Of a stretch of DNA of 64,000 bases, positions 8,162 through 17,618 are shown piece by piece; position 1 is the stretch's first letter; every line of letters starts with the position of its first letter. A program made the translations under genes and the position numbers. This DNA is from Paractinoplanes pyxinae. GTDB taxonomy: Bacteria; Actinomycetota; Actinomycetes; Mycobacteriales; Micromonosporaceae. The DNA is taken from contig NZ_JAPNTZ010000010.1 of assembly GCF_026626335.1 (NCBI RefSeq), positions 248,001-312,000 of the forward strand, given 5' to 3'. The notes below the pieces were generated by a model. That model saw nothing but the letters and a program-made list of their open reading frames with translations, was not told the origin of the DNA and did not search any database.

Positions 8162-9772
8162 ATGAATCTCGAAGCTCTTCTCGCCGCCCGGCTGTCGGTG
8201 GCCCTCGAAGCCGTGGCCGGTGAACCGGCCGAGCCGGTCGTGCGGGCCTCGCAGCACGCCGACTTCCAGTCCGGGGCCGCGCTCGCCCTGGCCCGCAAGC
8301 TGGGCCGCTCTCCGAGGGAGATCGCGGCCGAGGTGGCCGCCCAAGCCGACCTGACCGGCCTGGCCGCGGTCGAGATCTCCGGGCCGGGCTTCCTCAACCT
8401 GACCGTCGACGACGACGTCCTGGTGGCGCTCCTGGCCGAGCCGGACACCCCGCCCCCGGTCGACCGGCAGCGGGTCGTGATCGACTACTCCGGCCCCAAC
8501 GTGGCCAAGGAACTGCACGTCGGTCACCTGCGGTCGACGATCATCGGCGACGCCCTGGCCCGGCTGTTCGCCTGGGCCGGGCACGACGTCGTGCGGGTCA
8601 ACCACCTCGGCGACTGGGGCACCCAGTTCGGCATGCTGATCGAGCACATGGCCGATCTCGGCGGCCCGTCGGGCGAGCTCAGCCTGAGCGACCTCACCGC
8701 GTTCTACCGGCAGGCCCGGGTCAAGTTCGACGGCGACGACGACTTCCGCACCCGGGCCCGGCTGCGGGTGGTCGCGCTGCAGAGCGGCGACGGGCCGACC
8801 CGGGCGATGTGGCAGCGGCTGGTCGAGCAGTCCGAACGGTCGTTCGTGGCCGACTACGCCCGGCTCGGCATCACGCTCGGCCGGGACGACTTCGCCGGCG
8901 AGAGCTCCTATCAGGACCAGCTGGCCTCGATCGTCGAGGAACTGACGGACAAGGGCCTGTTGGTCGAAAGCGAGGGTGCGCTGTGCGCCTTCCCGGCCGG
9001 GTTCACCGGCCGGGACGGCGAGCCGCTTCCGGTGATCGTGCGCAAGAGCGACGGCGGTTTCGGGTACGCCGCGACCGATCTCGCGGCGCTGCGGCACCGG
9101 GCGCTCGACGTGAAGGGGGACCGGCTGCTGTACGTCGTCGGCGCCCCGCAGAGCATGCACTTCCGGATGGTCTTCGCCGTCGGCCGGGCCGCGGGCTGGC
9201 TCGACGGGGTGAGCGCCGAGCACATCAGCTTCGGCTCGATCCTGGGCCCCGACGGCAAGATGCTCAAGACCCGCTCCGGCGACACGATCCGGCTGTCCGA
9301 CCTGCTCGACGAGGCGGACGCCCGGGCCACGTCGCCCGCCGTCGGCATGGGCGCCGTCAAGTACGCCGACCTGTCCTCCGACCGGCGTGGCGACTACGTC
9401 TTCGACTGGGACCGGATGCTGGCCACCACCGGCAACACCGGCCCCTATCTGCAGTACGCGGTGACCCGGATCCGGTCCGTGCTGCGCAAGGCGGCCGTCG
9501 AGCCCGGGCCCGTCGTGCTGGCCGACCCGGCCGAGCGCCGGCTGGCCCTGACCCTGCTCGGCCTGGAACCGGTCGTGGCGGCCGCGATCGAGCACTGCGA
9601 GCCGCACCGGCTGGCCGTCTTCCTGCACGAGGTGGCGGTGGCGTTCTCCGCCTTCTACGAGAGGTGCCCCATTCTCGCCTCGCCCAGCCGGCTGAGCCTG
9701 ACCGCCCGCACCGGCGAGACCCTGCGGCTGGGCCTCGACCTGCTCGGCATCCCGGTGCCGGACGAGATGTAG
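8162..9772 (+). CDS. argS: Arginyl-tRNA synthetase
   Basis: Class I synthetase charging tRNA-Arg. From ATG 8162 the protein has 536 residues with an N-terminal Add-1 domain, the HIGH-type motif HVGH (119-122, GPNVAKELHVGHLRST), and GKMLKTRSGDTIRL in place of a canonical KMSKS, as in many ArgRS. The DALR anticodon-binding domain is C-terminal, ending VPDEM. It is somewhat shorter than the usual ~550-580 residues. An in-frame ATG at 8150 is an alternative start. An Arg-rich leader ORF and hairpin upstream suggest attenuation by tRNA-Arg charging. Confidence 0.95.
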   Translation: MNLEALLAARLSVALEAVAGEPAEPVVRASQHADFQSGAALALARKLGRSPREIAAEVAAQADLTGLAAVEISGPGFLNLTVDDDVLVALLAEPDTPPPVDRQRVVIDYSGPNVAKELHVGHLRSTIIGDALARLFAWAGHDVVRVNHLGDWGTQFGMLIEHMADLGGPSGELSLSDLTAFYRQARVKFDGDDDFRTRARLRVVALQSGDGPTRAMWQRLVEQSERSFVADYARLGITLGRDDFAGESSYQDQLASIVEELTDKGLLVESEGALCAFPAGFTGRDGEPLPVIVRKSDGGFGYAATDLAALRHRALDVKGDRLLYVVGAPQSMHFRMVFAVGRAAGWLDGVSAEHISFGSILGPDGKMLKTRSGDTIRLSDLLDEADARATSPAVGMGAVKYADLSSDRRGDYVFDWDRMLATTGNTGPYLQYAVTRIRSVLRKAAVEPGPVVLADPAERRLALTLLGLEPVVAAAIEHCEPHRLAVFLHEVAVAFSAFYERCPILASPSRLSLTARTGETLRLGLDLLGIPVPDEM

Positions 9773-9853
9773 CGACCGTCGCCGATATCGAAGGCTATGG
9801 TGCAGGGCGTGCGTGCTCACGAGGCACGTGTCTCCACAGCGAAAGGCCTCGAC

Positions 9854-11612
<1,759 letters not shown>

Positions 11613-11623
<11 letters not shown>

Positions 11624-11954
11624 CCCAGGTGACGAAGGCGACCACGGCGGCGGTGAGCACGGTGCCGAAGGCTATCCAGTACGGGTAGCGCTCGTTGCCG
11701 CCGCGGTGCGCCTCCGCGCCGCGGCGGACCGCCGACACCACGCCGGGCACGCCCAGCAGCAGCGTCCAGAACAGCACCGGGGCCCACGACGGCGCCTGCG
11801 GCCGGGCCGCCCGGGCCATCTCTTCCGGGAAGCGCACGAGCAGCCGGCCGTGGTGCGTGTGCGGGCCCCGATCGGCGGCGGGCGCCGGAGCCGGTTGCGG
11901 CTGCGCCCAGGGCGGGGTGGTCGGGTACTGCGCGTACGGGACGGGGGCAGTCAT
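11613..11954 (-). CDS. Small membrane protein with Pro-rich N-terminus
   Basis: 113 residues from ATG 11954 (MTAPVPYAQYP). A Pro/Gln-rich cytosolic head (TTPPWAQPQPAPAP) is followed by two hydrophobic helices (VLFWTLLLGVPGVVSAV and WIAFGTVLTAAVVAFVTWA). Its tail overlaps the nucleotidase gene in convergent orientation. A longer in-frame ORF upstream lacks a plausible start context. Function unknown. Confidence 0.65.
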
Positions 11955-12034
11955 GAGCGGCGGCCTTTCGGTAGCGGCACGGTTGCATTTCCGTGCCGCC
12001 CGGCCCCATCGGCGGCCCCGGCCCCGACCTGAGG

Positions 12035-12889
12035 TTAGTTTTCGGTTGCGATCCGCACCGGCACTTGCATCTCGGTGACCCACTTCTCGAACTCGCCCGG
12101 CGGGCAGTCCAGGTACACCTCGACCGCGAAACCGCGGCCGACCGGGCGGTAGCCGTTGTCGTCGATCCAGTTGGCCAGCTTCTGCCCGGTGCGGAACGCC
12201 TCCGACATCGGGCCGTGGTGCACTGCCGTCGCCGCCTGCTCGACCGGCGGCACGACGACCGCCTCGAAACCGGCGTCGGCCGGCACCACGGCGTCGCCGA
12301 TCGGGAACGCGGCGTGCACGCCGATCGTCTCGTCGCCCGGGCCGGTCGGCGCCTCGGAGTAGTAGGCGATCGGCGCCCCCGTCATCGGCACGTTGTGCTT
12401 CTCCATGAGCTCCATCAGCCGCGGGTAGAGCGGGCTGAGGTTCTCGGTGATCGACGTGGGGTCGTCGTAGCTGGTCGCCGTGGCGGAAAGCATGGCGACC
12501 CGGGTGGCCGGAATGCTCTTGAGGACGACATCTCCCGTGTCCATGTGTCCCTCGCTCTCGATCATCCGGAGGCGCGCGTCGACCTGGGCCAGGCGTGCCG
12601 TGTCCTGCACCATCCGCGCCGCCAGCTCGGCCCGCCGGAGCCGCAGCATGCCGCGCAGCTCCTGCGTGTCGACCTTCTCGTCGATCAGCGTCTGCACCTG
12701 CTGCAGGGTGAAGCCGAGATCCTTGAGGGCGGTCACGCGGTTGAGCAGACGCAGCTGAGCAGCCGTGTAGGACCGGTATCCGCTGTGCGGATCGACCTGG
12801 GCCGGACGCAACAGCCCGATGGCGTCGTAGTGGCGCAGCATGCGCACCGACACCCGGCCGAGGCCCGCGAACTCTCCGATACTGAACAT
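12035..12889 (-). CDS. MerR-family regulator with GyrI-like effector domain
   Basis: 284 residues. The N-terminal MerR winged helix (FSIGEFAGLGRVSVRMLRHYDAIGLLRPA...GYRSYTAAQL, 1-70) is followed by a dimerisation coiled coil (~80-115) and a GyrI/SOUL-like effector-binding domain (~118-284), the BmrR layout. Such regulators bind small, often cationic or lipophilic ligands and activate from long-spacer promoters. The matching promoter/operator lies directly upstream (12908-12929), so it is probably autoregulated. No efflux gene is adjacent. Confidence 0.9.
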   Translation of the reverse strand: MFSIGEFAGLGRVSVRMLRHYDAIGLLRPAQVDPHSGYRSYTAAQLRLLNRVTALKDLGFTLQQVQTLIDEKVDTQELRGMLRLRRAELAARMVQDTARLAQVDARLRMIESEGHMDTGDVVLKSIPATRVAMLSATATSYDDPTSITENLSPLYPRLMELMEKHNVPMTGAPIAYYSEAPTGPGDETIGVHAAFPIGDAVVPADAGFEAVVVPPVEQAATAVHHGPMSEAFRTGQKLANWIDDNGYRPVGRGFAVEVYLDCPPGEFEKWVTEMQVPVRIATEN

Positions 12890-12898
12890 GGTCCCCTC

Positions 12899-12929
12899 AC
12901 TTTCGGGCCTGACACGGTGTGAGGGTCAA
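12899..12929 (-). promoter_or_regulatory. MerR-type promoter with 19-bp spacer and dyad
   Basis: On the minus strand, -35 TTGACC (12929-12924) is followed by 19 nt and a weak -10 GAAAGT (12904-12899). The spacer region holds the dyad CCTCACAC-C-GTGTCAGG (one mismatch). A 19-bp spacer with a central dyad is the hallmark of MerR-activated promoters, and transcription would start just before the MerR ATG at 12889. Confidence 0.6.
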
Positions 12930-12939
12930 CCACCGCCGG

Positions 12940-14361
12940 CTACGGGTTGGCGCCCTCCACGGGCGGGTCGACCGGCGGCGTGGTCGTGACCGGCGGGGTG
13001 GTGACGGGCGGCGTCGTGACGGGCGGGGTCGTCGGCCGGGTCGTCGGCGGGGTGGTCGTCGGCACCGTGGTCGGCGGCGTCGTGGTGGGCGCCGTCGTCG
13101 GGGGCGTGGTCGACGGTGTGGCGCTCGGCGTGCGGGTGCGGCCCGGCGCGTTGCCGCGCGGCACCGAGTGGCTGGTCGGCGCCAGGCTCGGCGTCTCGGA
13201 GACCTCGGAGCTCGGGGCCTCGTCGCTGGCCGGGCCGGCCGAGGAGCCGGGCAACGGGTTGTTGACCTGCTTCTTGTCGTCGTCGTCGCCGTTGGTCAGG
13301 GCGATCGCGAACGCCAGCCCGCCCGCCAGGACGAGCAGCGCGATCACGGCGACCAGCAGCGCCGTCTGGCTGCGGGGCGGGCGCTTGGCGCCCAGCGAGG
13401 TCGAGGTGAGCGACCCCGGCGCGGCCGGCGGGAGCTTCGGCGGCAGGTCGCGGGGGAGTGGCACGGCCCGGGTCGGCGCGGCCGGGCTGAGCGGGGCGAC
13501 CATGCTGGTGCCGGTCATCCTCTTCCAGTCGAGCGGCCCGGCCGCGGCGAAGGCGGCCTCGGCGAATTCCTCGCCGCTCTGGAAGCGGTCGCCCGGCTGC
13601 TTGGCCATGGCCCGCTCGATCAGCTGCCGCACCTCGAGCGGCACGTGCTCGGGCAGCGGCTCGGGCTCGTCCTCCAGGTGGCGCAGGGCCACCTGCAGCG
13701 CGTTGTCGCCGTCGAAGGGCGGGTGCCCGGCGATGCAGTGGTAGGCCACCGCGCCGAGCGCGTAGATGTCGGTGGCCGCGCTCACGTTGCCCTTGGCCAC
13801 CTGCTCGGGCGCCATGTAGAGGGCGGTGCCGACGATCGCGTTGACCGCCGTGACGCTGGTGACCGCGGCCGAGCGGGCCACCCCGAAATCGACCAGCACG
13901 ACCGTGCCGTTGGGCTTGACGATCAGGTTGCCCGGCTTGACGTCGCGGTGGACCGTGCCGGCCTGGTGGGCGGCGTGCAGCGCGTCGGCCGCCTGCCCCA
14001 CGATCGACATGACCTCGGCCACCGGCATCGGGCCCTGCTTGACCCGGGTCGAGAGCGGCTCGCCCTCGACGTAGGCCATCACCAGGTAGGCCATGCCGTC
14101 GTCGCCGCCGGACTCGTCGGCGCTCGCGTAGTCGTAGACCTCGACGACGCCGGGGTGACGGAAGGCCGCCATCATGCGGGCCTCGCCGTAGAAGCGGGCC
14201 GCGAACTCGGGGTCGGCCATCATGTTCGAGCGCAGCACCTTGACGGCGATGACCCGGCCCAGCACGACATCGGTGCCGCGCCAGACGTCACCCATCCCGC
14301 CTGTGGCGATGCGCTCGTCCAACCGGTATCGGTTGCCCAGCAGGTGTCCGGCAGCAAGCAC
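12940..14361 (-). CDS. Transmembrane Ser/Thr protein kinase (PknA/B-like)
   Basis: 473 residues from GTG 14361 (a TTG at 14364 is the alternative; AAGG lies 6-9 nt upstream). Hanks-type kinase: Gly loop IATGGMGDVWRG, catalytic Lys41, HRDVKPGN with Asp140, DFG 158-160, activation segment TSVTAVNAIVGTALYMAPEQ. A juxtamembrane linker (~280-330) leads to one TM helix (334-355), then an extracytoplasmic tail rich in Thr/Pro repeats (TPPTT, TPPVT). PASTA domains are absent, so the sensor part is a low-complexity stalk that may span the wall. Substrates unknown. Confidence 0.92.
   Translation of the reverse strand: MLAAGHLLGNRYRLDERIATGGMGDVWRGTDVVLGRVIAVKVLRSNMMADPEFAARFYGEARMMAAFRHPGVVEVYDYASADESGGDDGMAYLVMAYVEGEPLSTRVKQGPMPVAEVMSIVGQAADALHAAHQAGTVHRDVKPGNLIVKPNGTVVLVDFGVARSAAVTSVTAVNAIVGTALYMAPEQVAKGNVSAATDIYALGAVAYHCIAGHPPFDGDNALQVALRHLEDEPEPLPEHVPLEVRQLIERAMAKQPGDRFQSGEEFAEAAFAAAGPLDWKRMTGTSMVAPLSPAAPTRAVPLPRDLPPKLPPAAPGSLTSTSLGAKRPPRSQTALLVAVIALLVLAGGLAFAIALTNGDDDDKKQVNNPLPGSSAGPASDEAPSSEVSETPSLAPTSHSVPRGNAPGRTRTPSATPSTTPPTTAPTTTPPTTVPTTTPPTTRPTTPPVTTPPVTTPPVTTTPPVDPPVEGANP
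12946..13125 (-). repeat. Low-complexity Thr/Pro repeats in the kinase tail
   Basis: About 60 codons at the 3' end of the kinase gene encode irregular tandem units of TPPTT/TPPVT type; at DNA level the plus strand shows repeated GTGACGGGCGG-like units. Such repeats are prone to length variation and make an extended, possibly O-glycosylated stalk. Confidence 0.7.
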
Positions 14362-14512
14362 CAACGGACCTTATCTAATCGGGTGGCGAACCACAGCGGA
14401 GCGACGGCGAAACTGTAACCGGCCCTCGCCTTCCACGGGGGGTCGGCAGGGTGCGTCTCGCCGGGTCAGGACGCCGTGGCCGGCGCGGCCGATCCAGCCG
14501 GACGGTTCGACG

Positions 14513-14542
14513 GGCGCCGGACGGCCGCAGCCGCCCGGCGCC
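14513..14542 (-). terminator. Terminator hairpin after the 138-residue membrane protein
   Basis: A 13-bp stem with one mismatch (GGCGCCGG.CGGC with GCCG.CCGGCGCC), loop CGCA, directly downstream of the minus-strand gene that ends at 14548. No U-run. Confidence 0.55.
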
Positions 14543-14547
14543 GGACG

Positions 14548-14964
14548 TCAGTTGTCGTACGTGGGCGTGACCACGACCGCGGTCTCGGCCAGCTCGCGTT
14601 CCTCCTGCTCGGCCTGCCGCTCGAGGGCGGCCCGGGCCGAGGTGGCCGCGGCCCAGCCGATCGCCGCGCCGAGCAGCCCGACCCCGATGATCAGCCCCCA
14701 CGGCGTCGCCGGCTTGCGCCCGGCCAGGGCGGCCGCGGCGGCGTTGGCCCGGGCCCACGCCAGGTCGGCCTTGCCGCTCGCCTGCCCGGCCAGCTTCTGG
14801 CTCTTGCCGGCCAGCTTGTGACTCTGGTCACTGGCCTTGCCGGCCAATTTGGCGGCTTTGTCGCTCGTGTCCTTCGCGGTGTCGGTTGCCGCCGTCATGG
14901 CAGCCGTCAGGTATTCCCAGGCCTGTGTGGCCGTTCGTTCCGTCTTGCTCTTCGTGGAGAACAT
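14548..14964 (-). CDS. Conserved-looking membrane protein with Ala/Lys-rich helix
   Basis: 138 residues. An amphipathic, Ala/Lys-rich N-terminal half (TDTAKDTSDKAAKLAGKASDQ and similar LAGK repeats) resembles apolipoprotein- or LEA-like helices. One TM segment follows (WGLIIGVGLLGAAIGWAAAT), then an acidic tail (ERQAEQEERELAE). No named family recognised. Transcribed divergently from the STAS gene across a 311-nt region. Confidence 0.7.
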   Translation of the reverse strand: MFSTKSKTERTATQAWEYLTAAMTAATDTAKDTSDKAAKLAGKASDQSHKLAGKSQKLAGQASGKADLAWARANAAAAALAGRKPATPWGLIIGVGLLGAAIGWAAATSARAALERQAEQEERELAETAVVVTPTYDN

Positions 14965-15275
14965 TCCTCTTCCCTCCCGGCTCGCTCGTGATTAACCCTG
15001 CCCTGGTGCGCCGTTCAGCAAACGTGTCCGGTGTGGACGCCATCACGTTTCGGAAACAAGTTGCCACCCACCGGTACTCTTGACCCGGTTCACACAAGGC
15101 ACTCAGGTGCCTGACAGGTTCGGGTCCTAACCTTTCGGTCAGTTTCACCGAACCTTCCGGGGGTAGTTCGATCAACCCCCGGGCGTGGGGACGGCTGGGC
15201 GGGATGGGCTCGTCCAGGTGGTCGCACGCGCGAGGAACGACGCCCGGAGGTCCCGGGCGGGTGGAGGGAATTGGC
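14965..15275. other. 311-bp divergent intergenic region with stacked hairpins
   Basis: No ORF stands out. Contents: a short dyad GTTTCGGAAAC at about 15048-15058, an inverted repeat TTCGGT/ACCGAA (15134-15139 with 15147-15152), and an 8-bp hairpin CCGGGGGT/ACCCCCGG (15157-15164 with 15175-15182) about 95 nt before the STAS start. These may belong to the STAS leader RNA. No known riboswitch fold was recognised. Confidence 0.5.
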
Positions 15276-15638
15276 GTGACGCTGTCGATAATGACGTCGA
15301 CGCTTGCCGACGACGTGGTGGAGGTCTCGCCCAGCGGCGAGATCGACGTCGAGAACGCGTACGAGATCCGCGAGGCTGTGGCGACGCAGCTGGGGGCCGG
15401 GAAGCTCGTCCGCATCGAGCTCAACTTGCAGAACGTGACCTTCATCGACTCGGTGGGCATCAGCGCGCTCGTTGCCGCGTTCCAGCTCGCCCAGGTCAGT
15501 GAGGTCAAACTGATCGTCACCCGGCCCAGCCGCTTCGCGCACCGCCAGCTGTGGGTGACCGGGTTGCTCGGCCTGTTCGGCAACCCGCAGCCCTACGGTG
15601 AGGCCGGCGCGGCCCAGCCGGCGGTCTCCGGCGCCTGA
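15276..15638 (+). CDS. STAS-domain anti-sigma factor antagonist
   Basis: 120 residues with the SpoIIAA/STAS fold. The segment VTFIDSVGISALVAAF places the likely phosphorylated Ser at residue 59. Partner-switching proteins of this type release sigma factors by binding anti-sigma kinases when dephosphorylated. The GTG at 15276 is chosen because GGAGGG lies 7 nt upstream. No cognate anti-sigma kinase or sigma factor is adjacent, so the partner is elsewhere. Confidence 0.88.
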   Translation: MTLSIMTSTLADDVVEVSPSGEIDVENAYEIREAVATQLGAGKLVRIELNLQNVTFIDSVGISALVAAFQLAQVSEVKLIVTRPSRFAHRQLWVTGLLGLFGNPQPYGEAGAAQPAVSGA

Positions 15639-15653
15639 GCCTGATCAACGACG

Positions 15654-15688
15654 AAGCGGCCGGGTCGACGACCCGGCCGCTTTCGTTT
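15654..15688. terminator. Strong terminator between STAS gene and surE
   Basis: AAGCGGCCGGGTC-GAC-GACCCGGCCGCTT is a perfect 13-bp stem followed by TTCGTTT. It sits between convergent genes and can stop transcription from both sides. Confidence 0.85.
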
Positions 15689-15698
15689 GCCCGGCGCT

Positions 15699-16541
15699 CT
15701 ACTGCAGCGCCGAGGCGTGCAGCGGGACAGCCTCCAGGTTGATCTTCACTTCGGTCATCTCGTGCGGCGGCCGGATGGGCGTAACCACGGCGAAGTGCTC
15801 GGCCAGGGCGGCCAGATCGGTGTCCGGCTGCAGCGTGTCGTCGGCGGCCTGCACGGCCGTACGCACGAAGCCCTCGCCCGCCTCGGCGATGCTCACCTGC
15901 ACCTGGCCGAACTGGGCCAGCGACGCCCGCCGCAGCCCGCGGATGCCGTCCAGATGCAGGTCGGGCACGTTCAGGTTGAAGATCGTGCCGGCCGGGGTGT
16001 GGGTCAGGGTGGGGATCAGGCGCACGGCCAGCTCGGCCGCGCTGCCCCAGTGCCGCTTCTCGTCCTCCTCGTGGTCGAGCGCGGCCAGCGCGGCGCCCCC
16101 GCTGCGGGCCGAGGAGGCCCGGGGCGACAGCACGTCGAGCGAGACGGCCAGGCCGTGCAGACCCGCGTACGAGCCGGTGAGCGTGGCCCCGACCGTGCCG
16201 GAGTGCACGACCGCGGCGCCCGCGTTGGCGCCCCGGTTGATGCCCGAGAAGATCATCTCGGGCGGCTCCCCGAACGCCTCCCGCAGGGCCAGCAGCACGA
16301 TGTAGGCCGGGGAGGCGGCCACCGCGTAGGCCGGGATGTGCTTGGCGTGGGGCAGCTCACGCTTGTGCAGGATGATCTTGCCGTGTTCCTCGACCGCGGT
16401 CATCGCGGCACTGCTGCCGCTGGCCTCGGTGATGGGCGCGGCGACCACGACGTCGTGACCTTCCCGGGCCGCCGCCCGCGCCAGCCAGCGCAGGCCGGGC
16501 GCGTCGATGCCGTCGTCGTTGGTGACCAGGATTCTTGTCAT
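15699..16541 (-). CDS. surE: SurE 5'/3'-nucleotidase
   Basis: 280 residues. The N-terminus ILVTNDDGIDAPG carries the metal-binding Asp9 and Asp10, and SGINRGANAG supplies the conserved Asn-containing loop. SurE dephosphorylates nucleoside monophosphates and aids survival in stationary phase in other bacteria. Its ATG overlaps the TGA of a 16-codon minigene, which in turn overlaps another minigene and the PfkB kinase gene, giving serial translational coupling. Confidence 0.92.
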   Translation of the reverse strand: MTRILVTNDDGIDAPGLRWLARAAAREGHDVVVAAPITEASGSSAAMTAVEEHGKIILHKRELPHAKHIPAYAVAASPAYIVLLALREAFGEPPEMIFSGINRGANAGAAVVHSGTVGATLTGSYAGLHGLAVSLDVLSPRASSARSGGAALAALDHEEDEKRHWGSAAELAVRLIPTLTHTPAGTIFNLNVPDLHLDGIRGLRRASLAQFGQVQVSIAEAGEGFVRTAVQAADDTLQPDTDLAALAEHFAVVTPIRPPHEMTEVKINLEAVPLHASALQ

Positions 16542-16588
16542 CGCGCCTTCTTGATCGGGGTGGGCTCGGTCCGCTCGGTGAGCGTCAT
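16538..16588 (-). CDS. 16-aa minigene A between the PfkB kinase gene and surE
   Basis: ATG to TGA in 51 nt encodes MTLTERTEPTPIKKAR. Its stop overlaps the surE ATG (ATGA) and its start overlaps the stop of minigene B. Each junction is preceded by GAAGG 4 nt upstream. The peptide copies the kinase C-terminus (LTER...LTPIKKAR). Probably a by-product of tandem duplication; it may act only as a ribosome relay. Confidence 0.45.
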   Translation of the reverse strand: MTLTERTEPTPIKKAR

Positions 16589-16681
16589 CGCGCCTTCCTG
16601 GGCGGGGTGGGCTCGGTCCGCTCGGTGAGCGTCATCGCGCCTTCTTGATCGGGGTGAGCTTGACCCGCTCGGTGAGCACCG
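16541..16681 (-). repeat. Three tandem 47-bp repeats at the PfkB kinase/surE junction
   Basis: The last 47 bp of the kinase gene are followed by two further copies. The two extra units differ from each other at 3 positions; the kinase copy is more diverged. The period of 47 equals a 51-nt ORF minus a 4-nt ATGA overlap, so every copy rebuilds a start/stop junction with its own GAAGG site. Confidence 0.8.
16585..16635 (-). CDS. 16-aa minigene B between the PfkB kinase gene and surE
   Basis: Encodes MTLTERTEPTPPRKAR. The ATG overlaps the TGA of the PfkB kinase gene, and its TGA overlaps the ATG of minigene A. It differs from minigene A at three nucleotides. No homology beyond the kinase tail is visible. 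Confidence 0.45.
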   Translation of the reverse strand: MTLTERTEPTPPRKAR

Positions 16682-17564
16682 AGACGGCGTCCATGTGGCC
16701 GGTGCCGAGCCCGTGCCGGGTGACGTTGAGCGCCCCGGCGGCCGCCCCGGTCCGCACCGCCTGGGTCATCTCGCCGCCCTTGGCCAGCACGGCGGCGACA
16801 CCGGCGGTCATCGAGTCGCCGGCCCCGCGGTGGTCGGCGATGGTCAGCTTGGGGATGGCGACCCGGTAGATCTGCTCGTTGAACAGGGCCAGCGCGCCCG
16901 CGTCGGCCCGGGACAGCAGGGCCATCTCGGCCCCGTTCTCGTGCAGGTTGATCAGGGCCTCGGTCAGCGTCTTCTCGGACTCGTCCTTGATGACCCCGTC
17001 GCGCAGCAGCTCCTCGTGGCTGACCTTGACCACGTCGAGCCCGGCCTCGAGCACCGCCTTGAGGTGGTCGCCGGACAGATCGGCGATCACCCGGCAGCCG
17101 TGCGCCCGCAGGTCGTGGGCGAGGCGGCCGTAGACCTCGGGCCGGATCACCGAGGGGTGGGCCGGGCCGCTCAGGATCGCGTTGCCGGCCCGCAGCCCCT
17201 CGGCCAGCGCCAGGTTGTAGAGCTCGTCCAGCTCGTGCCGGGTGAACGGCGCGCCCGGCTGCTCCGCGAGCTCCACGCGGGCGCCGTTGCGCCGGTCGTG
17301 CACGTACCATCCGCTGCCGCTCTCGCGCGGGATGGTGCGCAGCTGGACGCCTTTGAAGTCGAGCAGCGGCTTGAGCACGCGGCCCACCTCGCCGCCGACC
17401 GCCGTGCACAGGGTCACCTCGGCGCCGAGCGAGGTGACCATTCGTGCCTGCCAGATGCCCTGACCGCCCGGATGGACGTGCAGTTCCGGCTGGTTGTGTT
17501 GCTGTTCGATGGTCACCGTGAGTTGAGGTGCCGGCGCGAAGACCATCACCCGAGCGTCGCCCAT
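16632..17564 (-). CDS. PfkB-family carbohydrate kinase (1-phosphofructokinase-like)
   Basis: 310 residues. PfkB signature 1 region is HPGGQGIWQAR (residues 31-41), and signature 2 is DHRGAGDSMTAG with the catalytic base Asp250. The overall pattern is closest to 1-phosphofructokinase/tagatose-6-phosphate kinases, but the HPGGQG loop deviates from the usual GGKGxN, so the substrate is uncertain. No PTS genes are nearby. The 3' end was copied into two minigenes that couple it to surE. Confidence 0.85.
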   Translation of the reverse strand: MGDARVMVFAPAPQLTVTIEQQHNQPELHVHPGGQGIWQARMVTSLGAEVTLCTAVGGEVGRVLKPLLDFKGVQLRTIPRESGSGWYVHDRRNGARVELAEQPGAPFTRHELDELYNLALAEGLRAGNAILSGPAHPSVIRPEVYGRLAHDLRAHGCRVIADLSGDHLKAVLEAGLDVVKVSHEELLRDGVIKDESEKTLTEALINLHENGAEMALLSRADAGALALFNEQIYRVAIPKLTIADHRGAGDSMTAGVAAVLAKGGEMTQAVRTGAAAGALNVTRHGLGTGHMDAVSVLTERVKLTPIKKAR

Positions 17565-17618
17565 AAGGGCATTGTTGCCGCAGAAGCCCCCTTCACGGGC
17601 CGATTACCGCAAAAGCGG

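Noticed and set aside
12946..13125. Repeated units in the kinase 3' end considered as a CRISPR array
   Set aside because: Units are in frame, short and irregular, without unique spacers, and encode Thr/Pro repeats.
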